From positions 1 through 63,305 of IMG/VR virus record IMGVR_UViG_3300048592_001022: a stretch of 63,305 nt of DNA, one strand, 5' to 3'. The stretch comes from a virus. Below the pieces are notes generated by a model. The model searched no databases and was not told the DNA's origin. It saw only the letters and a program-made list of their open reading frames with translations. The position numbers were made by a program, and so were the translations under genes. This document shows, piece after piece, positions 48,531-56,798 of this stretch. Numbering within the stretch: the first letter of the stretch is position 1; every line of letters starts with the position of its first letter.

Positions 48531-50808
48531 TGATCACTCCTTCGACAGCTTCGCGGCCAAATTTATTGCACATTTCTGCATGAAACAGGCTGTCATCGGC
48601 GATCGCCATGAACCTTGCGTCGATTTCAAAACGAAGGTGGAAGTTAGGCTCGTGCTTCGCCAAAAGTCGCCGCAGCGCACGTTTGAGCAGATCACGGTTG
48701 AGTGGCAGCGTGCCGTCGCCGGCAGCAGGCTCTTTCGGACTAGGTGCAGGTGCGACTACCACCGGGGCGAGCTCACCGGAGTCGAGCCAGGGAAGAGCGG
48801 GAATGTCCGCTTTTCTAAGAATTCCGAGGGCGTCCAGCTCCGCTTGTGCGGAATCGACCAGGGACTGGTTGCAGTATTCCTTTTTCGAGAAGTAGCGCAG
48901 CATCGGCAGCATTCGGCCTGGCGCTTTCTTCCACAGGGCATCCAGAGTTTCGCGCTGCGACTTCCGCGCTTTGGCGTAGACCCGGGCCACCAGCCATTGC
49001 TGACGGTCAGGATCGGTGGGCAGGTGATCCTCCGGCTTTTTCTCTTCGGTCGGGACACGCGCCTCAGGCAGCGACTCGAAGCCCAAAATCGCGGCCTGGC
49101 TCACGGGTTCGGCTTCGACTGGTACCGAAGGGAGGATTTCAAGAACCGGCGGTTGTGAGGCCGTTTCCGTTGAATAGGAGTGGCGCGCCGTTTTTTCGCA
49201 CTCAAGAGCCGGATTTTGGCTTTCGGATTCCTTGGTGGAAGCAATAGCGACTTCGTCGTGAGACCGTTCCGAGGTAACGGATAGTTTTTCCTTCTCCCAG
49301 GCTGCTTCGAGTGCATTGAACGATTCTTGCCTAACCGAGATTCGATAGCCTGAGAATCTCTGGTCTATGAATTTGCAGAATGCGTCAGTTTCATCAAACG
49401 CTTTCTCAACACAGCCAAAGGCTGCCGCCTTTCTTTCCGTAAAATCGGAAATCCACACCACCAGCCGATATACGTACACATTGCCTTTTCGATCCCTGAA
49501 AGCCTCTTGGACGTAGTCATTGACGAGATGGGTGATGTCCGTCGAGTACCCCCCGTTCGGCTTGTAGATCCGCCTCGCCTTCGACAACCGAGGCACCATC
49601 ATCAGCTCGGCTTTTTGATTCAAATCAGGAATGTTGTTGTTAGGGATGTTCTCGTTATGAATGTTCTCAGAGTCGGGAACCTCTTGAAAGCCGCACACGG
49701 TTTGAGATCCGGGAAAAGTTCCCGCTACCAAACTTGACCCTGTGCAGTTCCAAACTTTACCCTGTGTGCTACCATTTTTGACCGTCTGTGGCTTCCGATT
49801 TTTACCCTCTGTCGTTACCAATTTTAACCCTGTGTCGTTACCATTTTTTACCCTCTGTCGCTTCCAAACTTGACCCTCTGTAGCACTGCCGGTCTTTTTG
49901 CTGCGGCGAATATAGTTAATATTTTCAGGGTTGTGCAGAATTGATGCCGGCGGCGCTGGAAGGTCTGAGCAGTTATCGAAAGCCCATAATGCCGGATCAA
50001 CGATGTGGTAAGACCGTTCAAGTCGTGGACTGAACTTTGTATGACGGTAGTCTTTGAAAACCACCATCGAGCATTCCTCCAAAAGACGAAGGCTACTCAG
50101 AACTGTCGGCTTCGACAGATCCAACGCCTTCCCGATATGCTCTGCGGTTGGGTGCCATGTCTGACGCAATGACGCGAGGTACATCCAAACGCGGCGCGCG
50201 CTGCAACACAGTTCGATCTTGCTGACGTAGCGTGGCACTTTGAAGTAGCTGCCAGAGAATGACTTCGCGTACTCGTCGATACGCCCATCCTCGGGAGGAG
50301 TGGCGAGCCGGCGGGGCACCCAGGTACTCGGATCAGTAGCCCCGGGCTTATATGATTGGTTTCGGAATCCCTCGATCTTCCAGAAGCTCGGGCTGGCGAT
50401 ATGCCAAATCTCCTTTGATCGGCCACCTGAGATCTCCAGGAGGTCGAAGAAAAGAATATGGCGGCGAACAAGTGATTCCAGGGCGGCTTTCATATCCTTG
50501 AAGGACACTCGTGCGCGTGCGCGAAGCTGTTTCCGGTTTAAATGTTCGTCCGGACAAAGCATCAGCATCGTGAGCAGCACGTTCATTTCCCGGGCAGGAA
50601 GCTTCGCGGTAATGATCTCATTGATAATCGGCGCCCAGTTCTTGCGAAGCCGTGTGTGCTCGCGAACCCTTAATATGGAGAGAACCCGGTTATTTGCTTT
50701 TGGTAAAATACGGCTTTTCGGTGACCATCTCTGAAGATCGGTATTCGACACCTGGCTGAACAACATTTCAAATGGCTGGCCAGACAATAACTTCGTTGCA
50801 GCACTCAC
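48517..50808 (-). CDS. Replication initiator with intragenic iterons
   Basis: I start at a GTG at 50808 preceded by AGGAG at seven-base spacing, for about 763 residues. Two winged-helix-like regions occur at about 61-120 (LNRKQLRARARVSFKDMKAA) and 195-250 (TAEHIGKALDLSKPTVLSSL), as in plasmid Rep initiators. A repetitive linker at about 307-360 is encoded by seven iterons. A region at about 430-500 and a long C-terminal helical part follow. The origin is probably within the gene, as in lambda O and N15-type replicons. Family assignment is by architecture. Confidence 0.72.
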   Translation of the reverse strand: MSAATKLLSGQPFEMLFSQVSNTDLQRWSPKSRILPKANNRVLSILRVREHTRLRKNWAPIINEIITAKLPAREMNVLLTMLMLCPDEHLNRKQLRARARVSFKDMKAALESLVRRHILFFDLLEISGGRSKEIWHIASPSFWKIEGFRNQSYKPGATDPSTWVPRRLATPPEDGRIDEYAKSFSGSYFKVPRYVSKIELCCSARRVWMYLASLRQTWHPTAEHIGKALDLSKPTVLSSLRLLEECSMVVFKDYRHTKFSPRLERSYHIVDPALWAFDNCSDLPAPPASILHNPENINYIRRSKKTGSATEGQVWKRQRVKNGNDTGLKLVTTEGKNRKPQTVKNGSTQGKVWNCTGSSLVAGTFPGSQTVCGFQEVPDSENIHNENIPNNNIPDLNQKAELMMVPRLSKARRIYKPNGGYSTDITHLVNDYVQEAFRDRKGNVYVYRLVVWISDFTERKAAAFGCVEKAFDETDAFCKFIDQRFSGYRISVRQESFNALEAAWEKEKLSVTSERSHDEVAIASTKESESQNPALECEKTARHSYSTETASQPPVLEILPSVPVEAEPVSQAAILGFESLPEARVPTEEKKPEDHLPTDPDRQQWLVARVYAKARKSQRETLDALWKKAPGRMLPMLRYFSKKEYCNQSLVDSAQAELDALGILRKADIPALPWLDSGELAPVVVAPAPSPKEPAAGDGTLPLNRDLLKRALRRLLAKHEPNFHLRFEIDARFMAIADDSLFHAEMCNKFGREAVEGVINGNH
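49730..49888. repeat. Seven iterons, candidate replication origin
   Basis: Units of 22-23 bases begin at 49730, 49752, 49774, 49797, 49820, 49843 and 49866. The consensus is ATTTTTACCCTCTGTCGTTACC with variations. They are direct, contiguous and spaced at about two helical turns, and they lie inside the initiator gene, encoding a repetitive linker. Confidence 0.85.
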
Positions 50809-51107
50809 GCACACACTCCTGCGAAGCCTTGGGTACCAAGACTCACGCGATTTTATTTTTTTTAGATTCAGAAAAGTGTGAGGGCCAGGCGACACCAGGA
50901 GCACTTTGTTAACCAAGATGGATAACAGTAATCTCTTGGCGCACCCAATCGGAGTATCACTGTGAAGGTGAGGTCAAGAGGCTGAAAACGATAAATTTCG
51001 GGGTAATGGGAAAAGAATGTTGGGGGATGTGTATCATGAAGTACTCCGATCCTGTTCGTCGCGAAGAAACCAGCACGAATAATCAAGTTCTTTCGCGAAG
51101 TTCGCAG

Positions 51108-51250
51108 TTGACCGGCGTGGGTGTGGTGCTATAAATTCAAAACAAAGCACAAAACCATGCCGGTTTGGGACTAAGTCCCTTATTGGTAGCCAGCCCCTCA
51201 GAACCGTAGTCGACCAAAACAAGGGTTCTGTTGGGTGTGCTTCTTTTTTA
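51108..51250 (+). ncRNA. Candidate counter-transcribed RNA controlling rep
   Basis: TTGACC (51108) and TATAAA (51130) at 16-base spacing start a plus-strand RNA of about 105 bases. It has a GGGACTAAGTCCC hairpin (51167-51179), a CAGAACC/GGTTCTG stem (51199-51230) and TTCTTTTTT at 51241-51249. It is antisense to the predicted first 100 bases of rep mRNA. This matches the layout of plasmid copy-number RNAs. Confidence 0.55.
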
Positions 51251-51276
51251 TAGCCGCAACCTCACCAAAAATGCAA
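51247..51276 (-). promoter_or_regulatory. Candidate rep promoter
   Basis: TTGCAT and TATAAA on the minus strand are separated by 18 bases, predicting a start near 51240 and a leader of about 430 bases. The antisense RNA ends exactly here. Confidence 0.5.
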
Positions 51277-51506
51277 GCGCAACCTCCGCTTTTTTCCTCA
51301 ATTTTTCAGCCAATTTAAGGCGCTCCTGAAGACCGAGAGAACGTCGAGGCATCTCTGTTTATGCACGTAAAATGCATGTAAAATGCTCATACCGTTCATA
51401 ACGACCGATCTTCGGAAGCGGTTTGGTATTGCGGTTGCTAAATCCATTGACTAGTCTGAGCTTGGAAAGCCGAAAACCTATTTCACATCTACTCAAGGCC
51501 GGTGGA

Positions 51507-52217
51507 ATGATAAATAAAGACATCGATTACGGTCAGTTATGCGCAAAATTTATTCAGATGTGGCTGGACGAGGCTCCAGAAAACACCATAGTGGAACTAA
51601 GCAGACGCACAAAAATCGTAGAATCTTGGTTGAGGAAACTCCAAAAAGGCAATCGCCAGTCCACTCTCGACACTCTGTACCGAATCATATCAGTTTGGCC
51701 TGTTAATCGCGTCAAAGAAATCCTCTTAATGAATACTCCTAACGGAGCATCGGTGATCACCGAGCTAGAAAAAGTGGGGGTCGTTTTTACTGATCTGGAG
51801 ATCACCGACTTCAGAGAAGCTGCTTTGGTGGCTAGAATTGTTGCCAAAGAACGACTGACTAGATCAGAGATTGATCTAATTCTAGGGACTGAACATAGCG
51901 CGAGGGCGATAGAAAAATTCCAAGAGTTCGACCTCCTCACAAAAGACGGGGATGAACATTACTGTTTGAGCCATAAATTTCAGGAAATTCGGTCGCACCA
52001 AGCTCTGAAAATGCTAGCTAGATTGATTGTTGAATGCCATAGTGCAGTAGTCGGAAATCTTTGGGAGACTCGAATCCAAGGTTTGAACGATGAAGGAGTT
52101 GATGCGGTTTACCAACTGATCGGCCACTTTCAACTCGAACTCTCGAAAATCCTTACCAACCCTAAGTTTCACGGCCAACGAGTTTTTGGTGTCACACTGA
52201 ACTCGGCTTTTATCTGA
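51507..52217 (+). CDS. TIGR02147-like regulator
   Basis: The ATG at 51507 follows GGTGGA; the product is about 236 residues. The N-terminal helix-turn-helix region (NTIVELSRRTKIVESWLRKL), the helical middle and the C-terminal strand-rich end (GQRVFGVTLNSAFI) resemble TIGR02147/DUF4423 proteins. The gene is followed closely by a small secreted protein, so it may control or be tuned by it. GC is lower than in phage genes. Confidence 0.65.
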   Translation: MINKDIDYGQLCAKFIQMWLDEAPENTIVELSRRTKIVESWLRKLQKGNRQSTLDTLYRIISVWPVNRVKEILLMNTPNGASVITELEKVGVVFTDLEITDFREAALVARIVAKERLTRSEIDLILGTEHSARAIEKFQEFDLLTKDGDEHYCLSHKFQEIRSHQALKMLARLIVECHSAVVGNLWETRIQGLNDEGVDAVYQLIGHFQLELSKILTNPKFHGQRVFGVTLNSAFI

Positions 52218-52229
52218 ACAGGAGCTTCT

Positions 52230-52682
52230 ATGAAGATTTGGACTATATTATCAGCAATTCTATTATCGTCTATAGCTGTCGCAGGTGGAATCGGCGGTGG
52301 AAGTCCTCCCCCAATGCTCGACTTGTCTCAAGCTGAACTCATGACACTGAAGACCGGAGCGTTAAACGGTGATGTTTTCCGCGTCACTCCAGAGCTGGGC
52401 GCAGACCCACTGTATATGATCCCCCAGCAAGCGACCATCAAATCAAACTCGCTGAGAGCGGCATCGTTGAATTCAGAAAGTTCTACTTTGTTCTATACGC
52501 CTTCGACGGTTGAAACAATGCAGAGCAAACTTAGTCTTTCAATCGCTCGCTCAATGGCTTTGCCTGGCATTCTTCCGGTCACAAGCGATGACTTAACTCC
52601 GAAATTCAGACCGAAGGTCGAGGTGGTTCCAGCTTCTACAATGGAAGAGGAACTTCAAGCACTGAAGACCACCGAAGAGTGA
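52230..52682 (+). CDS. Small secreted protein with GGIGGGSPPP mature end
   Basis: The 150-residue protein has a signal peptide (MKIWTILSAILLSSIAVA) followed by GGIGGGSPPPMLDLSQ. No domain is recognised. It lies 12 bases after the regulator and ends at a bidirectional terminator, so the two form an operon. The glycine-rich start recalls the 43741 product. Confidence 0.65.
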   Translation: MKIWTILSAILLSSIAVAGGIGGGSPPPMLDLSQAELMTLKTGALNGDVFRVTPELGADPLYMIPQQATIKSNSLRAASLNSESSTLFYTPSTVETMQSKLSLSIARSMALPGILPVTSDDLTPKFRPKVEVVPASTMEEELQALKTTEE

Positions 52683-52692
52683 AGTAAAAACT

Positions 52693-52716
52693 AACCCGCT
52701 GAAAGGCGGGTTTTTT
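52693..52716. terminator. Bidirectional rho-independent terminator
   Basis: AACCCGC/GCGGGTT form the stem with TTTTTT on the plus side and TTAGTTTTTA on the minus side. It serves the convergent secreted-protein and regulator genes. Confidence 0.85.
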
Positions 52717-53440
52717 ATTTTCTATTGAGGGAAGTCATCATTGCCATTGTAATGCTCTGCTCACCCTTATTTTTTGGATCAGATATCAACTCATTCATCG
52801 CTCTTTCTGTATCGCCAAACAATTTTTCAAGCTTTGCTATAGCCTGCTTATTCAATCCTTCAATCCTCAAGCAAGTAAAATTCCCCTGCTGATCCGCATT
52901 TTTGTGATCAAATAACTCCGATGCCCAGCCAATCCACCGAGTCACCCGATAAGGATCTGGAGAAAAATAATAGTCAGCTGCAAGCTTCACTATTCCTTCA
53001 GGATTCATCCAAAGTATGTTTGCATCAAAGAGATCATCCAGGGCATCAGAATCTCGGTTTCCAAGAGCATTTTTAAGCTCATCAATGTGTATTCCTGGAT
53101 CTGGACATGCCAAGGCCACTGCTAAAAACGCTTTTTTTGATCGTATAGGATCATGCTGAATAGCATCTGGCAGAAACTGAAAGGACCTCTCTATACTACG
53201 TCTTGTCTCTGGAAAAAATTCGTACAATCGCTTTTTAGCTTCATCCGGGTGCAAAAGTATCGCTGCCAACTGCAGAAAAGTCTGCATGTTTGCACCTTCT
53301 CCAGTTGCGATTCTTCGGACGGTGCTGTAACCGATTTTCGTGCGATTTGAGAGAACTAAAAGAGTATTCTTATGGCCTTTAGATTGCCACTCGGAAATTT
53401 TTTCTTTGAGGTAGACCCCGAGTTCCACTTTTTCGCCCAT
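52715..53440 (-). CDS. Second TIGR02147-like regulator
   Basis: The 241-residue protein has NRTKIGYSTVRRIATGEGAN as its helix-turn-helix, a helical middle (ALGNRDSDALDDLFDANILW) and a C-terminal GEQSITMAMMTSLNRK like the other family member. It is convergent to the first copy. Confidence 0.65.
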   Translation of the reverse strand: MGEKVELGVYLKEKISEWQSKGHKNTLLVLSNRTKIGYSTVRRIATGEGANMQTFLQLAAILLHPDEAKKRLYEFFPETRRSIERSFQFLPDAIQHDPIRSKKAFLAVALACPDPGIHIDELKNALGNRDSDALDDLFDANILWMNPEGIVKLAADYYFSPDPYRVTRWIGWASELFDHKNADQQGNFTCLRIEGLNKQAIAKLEKLFGDTERAMNELISDPKNKGEQSITMAMMTSLNRK

Positions 53441-53644
53441 CTATGTAGCCTTACAAATATCATTCTTTCTGCCAAAAGTGACACTACTCTCAACAATTGG
53501 CTAACTCATAGCTACATTACCTGGAATCTTTTCGTTTAGTTTCATCGCTCTTGCAATCCGCCTCTAGCTTTCGCACTCAATACCGGACCTGCTTTAATTC
53601 AGTGTCTGCAATTGCTGCCCCAACATTCGTCAAGGCAGCTGCAG

Positions 53645-54052
53645 TCAAATATTTTTCTGAGAAAGGGGATTTAAAACCCTACCCCAACACTCAAAATCCT
53701 TGACGTTATCAGTAACTATAGTCAAATCGTTGCAAGCCGCTGAAGCACCAATCAAAAGGTCCTGAGCATGAAATGTCTTTCCAATTCGCAGCATTTCAGC
53801 ACGCTTTAAGGCTGCTTTGGATGATATTTCTCGCGTAACATCCAGCACTTTTATTGGCGCAACGGTGATGAACTTTTCCAGAGATGCCAGTGCTTTAGAC
53901 ATTCCAGCATGAATAAGACCACTTTCTATCTCGTAAAGCACAATAACGGAAGTACAAACATCCGGATTGTCTTTGAGCCACTGCTGACAAATTCGACCCT
54001 TTTCACCACGATTGAAGAGTCCAGAAAGAATGCATGAATCAACTAGATACAT
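53645..54052 (-). CDS. vapC: PIN-domain toxin (VapC family)
   Basis: From the ATG at 54052 (MYLVDSCILSGLFNRGEKGR) the 135-residue protein has the PIN acidic residues: Asp5, Glu near 41 (VLYEIESG), Asp near 95 (AQDLLIGASA) and Asp near 113 (VTDNVKDF). PIN toxins cleave RNA. It lies directly after its antitoxin and probably stabilises the plasmid. Confidence 0.87.
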   Translation of the reverse strand: MYLVDSCILSGLFNRGEKGRICQQWLKDNPDVCTSVIVLYEIESGLIHAGMSKALASLEKFITVAPIKVLDVTREISSKAALKRAEMLRIGKTFHAQDLLIGASAACNDLTIVTDNVKDFECWGRVLNPLSQKNI

Positions 54053-54060
54053 TTTCCACC

Positions 54061-54375
54061 TCACTCAACGTCATCGAATTCCATAATTGGCTTCGGTTGT
54101 CCGCGAGGTAGTAAAATCTCCCTCTCGCCGTCATGGCCATCCTCTTTTGCTGCTTCCTGCATTTCCAGAAAGAGTTCATCAAGTCGCGAATTGCGGGATT
54201 GGAATGCCATAGCTTGAAGTTGTTCGAGCATCGCAACCGGAATAACTGCGACTTCCCTTGGCTCTCGCGTTTTTCGATCGACAATTATTTGTGGTTCGTC
54301 AAACGCATCACTGATCAAATCGGAAATCCGATTTCGCGCCTCACTCACTGACCACTCTTTACGACCGGGCTTCAT
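54061..54375 (-). CDS. Phd/YefM-type antitoxin
   Basis: I start at the ATG at 54375 (MKPGRKEWSVSEARNRISDL) for 104 residues. The N-terminal SEARNRISDLISDAFDEPQI and IVDRKTREPREVAVI pattern is that of Phd/YefM DNA-binding antitoxins. The acidic C-terminus should bind VapC. The pairing of a Phd antitoxin with a PIN toxin is common. Confidence 0.82.
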   Translation of the reverse strand: MKPGRKEWSVSEARNRISDLISDAFDEPQIIVDRKTREPREVAVIPVAMLEQLQAMAFQSRNSRLDELFLEMQEAAKEDGHDGEREILLPRGQPKPIMEFDDVE

Positions 54376-54752
54376 GCCTGTCCCCCACAAAAGTACATAA
54401 GTACATCGGAACAAATGTACCAAAACATAAGTACATAATCTACTAAAAACAGGTGATGCGCCGCCCAAAACTCAGCGAACCCTGAGCTTTTTCGATCAAA
54501 AAAATAGATATCAATGATTTCATTTGGTTATATCAGCGTACAGTAGCAGGAAAAATTCGTCCAAAAAACTAGTGATTTAAGATCGCTATTTGTAAGGCAA
54601 ATTTGGCTATTCCACAAATTCTTCAGATTTATCGCTCAAGTTTTATTAAATACAGCCGAAGAGGCTGATATGTGTTGAACACATCAACATGGTGTTGACA
54701 CACGGACTAGGGTAACATATAGGAGAGTCAGGTTTTGGGGGACGTTTTGATA
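54376..54752. promoter_or_regulatory. Divergent control region of two toxin-antitoxin operons
   Basis: There is no gene in these 375 AT-rich bases. Near the Phd start are repeats ATAAGTACAT at 54397 and 54427 and ATGTAC at 54415, a likely Phd operator. The other end holds the promoter for the second pair. Confidence 0.6.
54670..54723 (+). promoter_or_regulatory. Autoregulated promoter of the MqsA-like operon
   Basis: TTGACA (54695-54700) and TATAGG (54718-54723) are 17 bases apart. Palindromes ATGTGTTGAACACAT (54670-54684) and GTGTTGACAC (54693-54702) overlap the -35 region, so an antitoxin could repress it. Confidence 0.65.
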
Positions 54753-55187
54753 ATGGCAGACTTTACCACCATGCGTTATCGCAGATTCCACCAGACCATA
54801 GCTGGCCTATGTGTTGACCGCAAAACGTTTGAAGCTGCCATAAAAGTCGATTGGCTGCATATCGACGAGAAAGCTGACAAAGAACAGATCCGGGCCAACC
54901 TCGGAAGCGAACAACTGGCATCAGTTCTAAAGAATGGCAGCTTAAATGTCGCTCAATGCCGTAATATCAGTGGATCGAGAGTTGAAATTGCAGTCGAGGG
55001 GTGCTTCAAAGCATTCCCATGGCTGGATTGGACAACAATGGAAGTCAACAGCTCCAATGATGTTTATGTGCGAGTTGTTATCAGGGAAAAGCGGGGAGCA
55101 GGTCTACATATTATCGTTACTGCATACGATCTTTGGACCCATAAAATCAACGCTGCAGTGAATGAGGTGCCCTATGAAATATGGTGA
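54753..55187 (+). CDS. Candidate toxin of unknown family
   Basis: The 144-residue protein (MADFTTMRYRRFHQTIAGLC) is first in a two-gene operon. It ends with beta strands (VYVRVVIREKRGAGLHIIVT). It is not MqsR by sequence. Its overlap with an MqsA-like second gene suggests a toxin with a new fold or a diverged RNase. Confidence 0.6.
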   Translation: MADFTTMRYRRFHQTIAGLCVDRKTFEAAIKVDWLHIDEKADKEQIRANLGSEQLASVLKNGSLNVAQCRNISGSRVEIAVEGCFKAFPWLDWTTMEVNSSNDVYVRVVIREKRGAGLHIIVTAYDLWTHKINAAVNEVPYEIW

Positions 55188-55725
55188 ATTTGATCAAATG
55201 CGATTGAATCGAAGCCTAAGCGATTTCCACAGCGATGATAACTGCCAAGGCAATTGGGAAATTAGCTTGCAGGAAAATGTTCCCTATCGTCTGGACTCAC
55301 ACATTGTACTTACAATTAAAAACGCACCATTCGTAAAATGCGACAGCTGTGGATCCACTTTTTTTGTTCCTGGCTTTGAGAATTGGCTAAAGCACCAAGT
55401 GGCTCTGGATATTTTAAAGCAGCAAGGTATGATGCCAAAGCCTGCAATTCGCTTTCTTCGAGTCTTGACAGGGAAGACTCAAAAGGAAATTGCTGATATT
55501 TTGGAGGTTCCGACTGATGAGTATAACAAGTTTGAATCAGTATCCAATACGACTCGACAGTTGAACCCTGATCGTCAGTCACGTTTGAAGGGAATTTTTG
55601 CTGATCTTCTCAACATTCAGGATGCTGAAGTTTACAGACGGGCGGTCTATATCCATGATGATGAAGTCGTAGCATTGCCCAAGACAATCCAAGCTGAATC
55701 GTTTCAACACATAATGGAAGCCTGA
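55174..55725 (+). CDS. MqsA-like antitoxin with zinc site and XRE domain
   Basis: The ATG at 55174 follows GAGGTG; the product is 183 residues. A CDSCGSTFFVPG knuckle near residue 52 is followed by an XRE helix-turn-helix (LTGKTQKEIADILEVPTDEY). This is the arrangement of MqsA/YgiT antitoxins, although the usual N-terminal second CxxC is missing. It overlaps the first gene by 14 bases. Confidence 0.65.
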   Translation: MKYGEFDQMRLNRSLSDFHSDDNCQGNWEISLQENVPYRLDSHIVLTIKNAPFVKCDSCGSTFFVPGFENWLKHQVALDILKQQGMMPKPAIRFLRVLTGKTQKEIADILEVPTDEYNKFESVSNTTRQLNPDRQSRLKGIFADLLNIQDAEVYRRAVYIHDDEVVALPKTIQAESFQHIMEA

Positions 55726-55733
55726 AGATAGAA

Positions 55734-55757
55734 GCCGAGAGGTAGTAGTCTCTCGGC
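55734..55757 (+). terminator. Hairpin after the MqsA-like operon
   Basis: GCCGAGAG/CTCTCGGC with an eight-base loop lies nine bases after the stop. It lacks a T-run, so termination is uncertain. Confidence 0.35.
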
Positions 55758-55862
55758 TCCGCCGTCCACTGCACAATTTATAGACAATTCAGCAAAATGG
55801 CGCAACTTCGCCTTTTCAACCAATCACACATCCACTTATCCACCAGCAACCTGTTGATAACT

Positions 55863-56777
55863 TCAGCACCGAAGATCATAGTCATCAAGAATCTCCTGCA
55901 TGCATCGAAACTGTTCCTGCTCGACGCGTTCATTCCAAAATCGCCCGAAAGCCTCTTCCGGTGTCACGATCTCAGCTTGCTTCATTTCCATGAGCCTATT
56001 CCAGGCTGCTCTGCAATCAGATAGCGCAGAGTGCCCGCCGTTCAGCTTTTGCCAGCGGTAGCCTCGCCTCCGGCCTTGCCAGTCACCGACAAAAACCGAG
56101 TACAAGTCCATGAGACAGCTGCGCTTCTGCTCATCCAGCGGATTTATGTTCGGCATTTCGATTCCTGCTAAACGATAGGCGTACCAAAGGATGCGATAGT
56201 CGAACTGGTAGTTGTAGACCAGAACTCTTGACGACGTGAGTATTTCAGAAAGTTCTGGTGCCACTGTTAAGAAGGATGGGGCGTACTTGACATCGATGTC
56301 CTGAATTCCATGTATGTCCGTGGCGTCACGAGGGATTGGGATGCTGGGTTTGATTCTGGTATTCATGAGGGTCTGGAAATTATGGTCGATGACTGCTATC
56401 TCAACCGGCTCAGCATGGTCGTCGAGGCCGGTGGTTTCAGTGTCCAGAATCACGAAGGGCTTGACGCATATGCGCTGCACTTCCATCAATGCATCATAGC
56501 GGTCCTGTGCAAATCGGCCATCGTTGCGACTCTGCCATCGGTGATGCTCCTTCTCTCGTTCGTAGGTCTCCCAGGCTCTCCACTCATCCGGTGTCTGCGG
56601 AATGAACTCGCCCGCCGACTCGGGATTGTCGAGATCATAGAGAAGGATTTTTCCATGAGTCCCGCGAATGAATGCAACGGGCCGCAGGGGGCGCAGAAAT
56701 TTCTCGCGCAAGAGCTTCGTTGTCACATACCGTGATGGTGGTGGGTTTGTTGTGCCCCACCAGGTGTACTCTTCCAT
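55863..56777 (-). CDS. DEDDh 3'-5' exonuclease
   Basis: The 304-residue protein has an N-terminal region of about 110 residues, then exonuclease motifs: Exo I VILDTETTGL near 113, Exo II VYNYQFDYRIL near 195 and Exo III HSALSDCRAAWN near 265. It resembles the epsilon/RNase T proofreading family. The N-terminal part is unusual and may bind a partner. It may aid DNA synthesis or end processing. Confidence 0.87.
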   Translation of the reverse strand: MEEYTWWGTTNPPPSRYVTTKLLREKFLRPLRPVAFIRGTHGKILLYDLDNPESAGEFIPQTPDEWRAWETYEREKEHHRWQSRNDGRFAQDRYDALMEVQRICVKPFVILDTETTGLDDHAEPVEIAVIDHNFQTLMNTRIKPSIPIPRDATDIHGIQDIDVKYAPSFLTVAPELSEILTSSRVLVYNYQFDYRILWYAYRLAGIEMPNINPLDEQKRSCLMDLYSVFVGDWQGRRRGYRWQKLNGGHSALSDCRAAWNRLMEMKQAEIVTPEEAFGRFWNERVEQEQFRCMQEILDDYDLRC

Positions 56778-56798
56778 GAGTGCCCCCCAGAAACTTCG

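Larger units (their letters stand above)
50809..51506. promoter_or_regulatory. Replication control region
   Basis: These 700 bases have no supported gene. They contain the rep leader, a minus-strand promoter TTGCAT/TATAAA (51276-51247), the opposing RNA described next, and 11-base direct repeats ATGCACGTAAA and ATGCATGTAAA at 51361-51382. Confidence 0.55.

Noticed and set aside
49730-49888. CRISPR array
   Set aside because: The repeats are contiguous with no spacers and lie within a coding sequence; iterons explain them.
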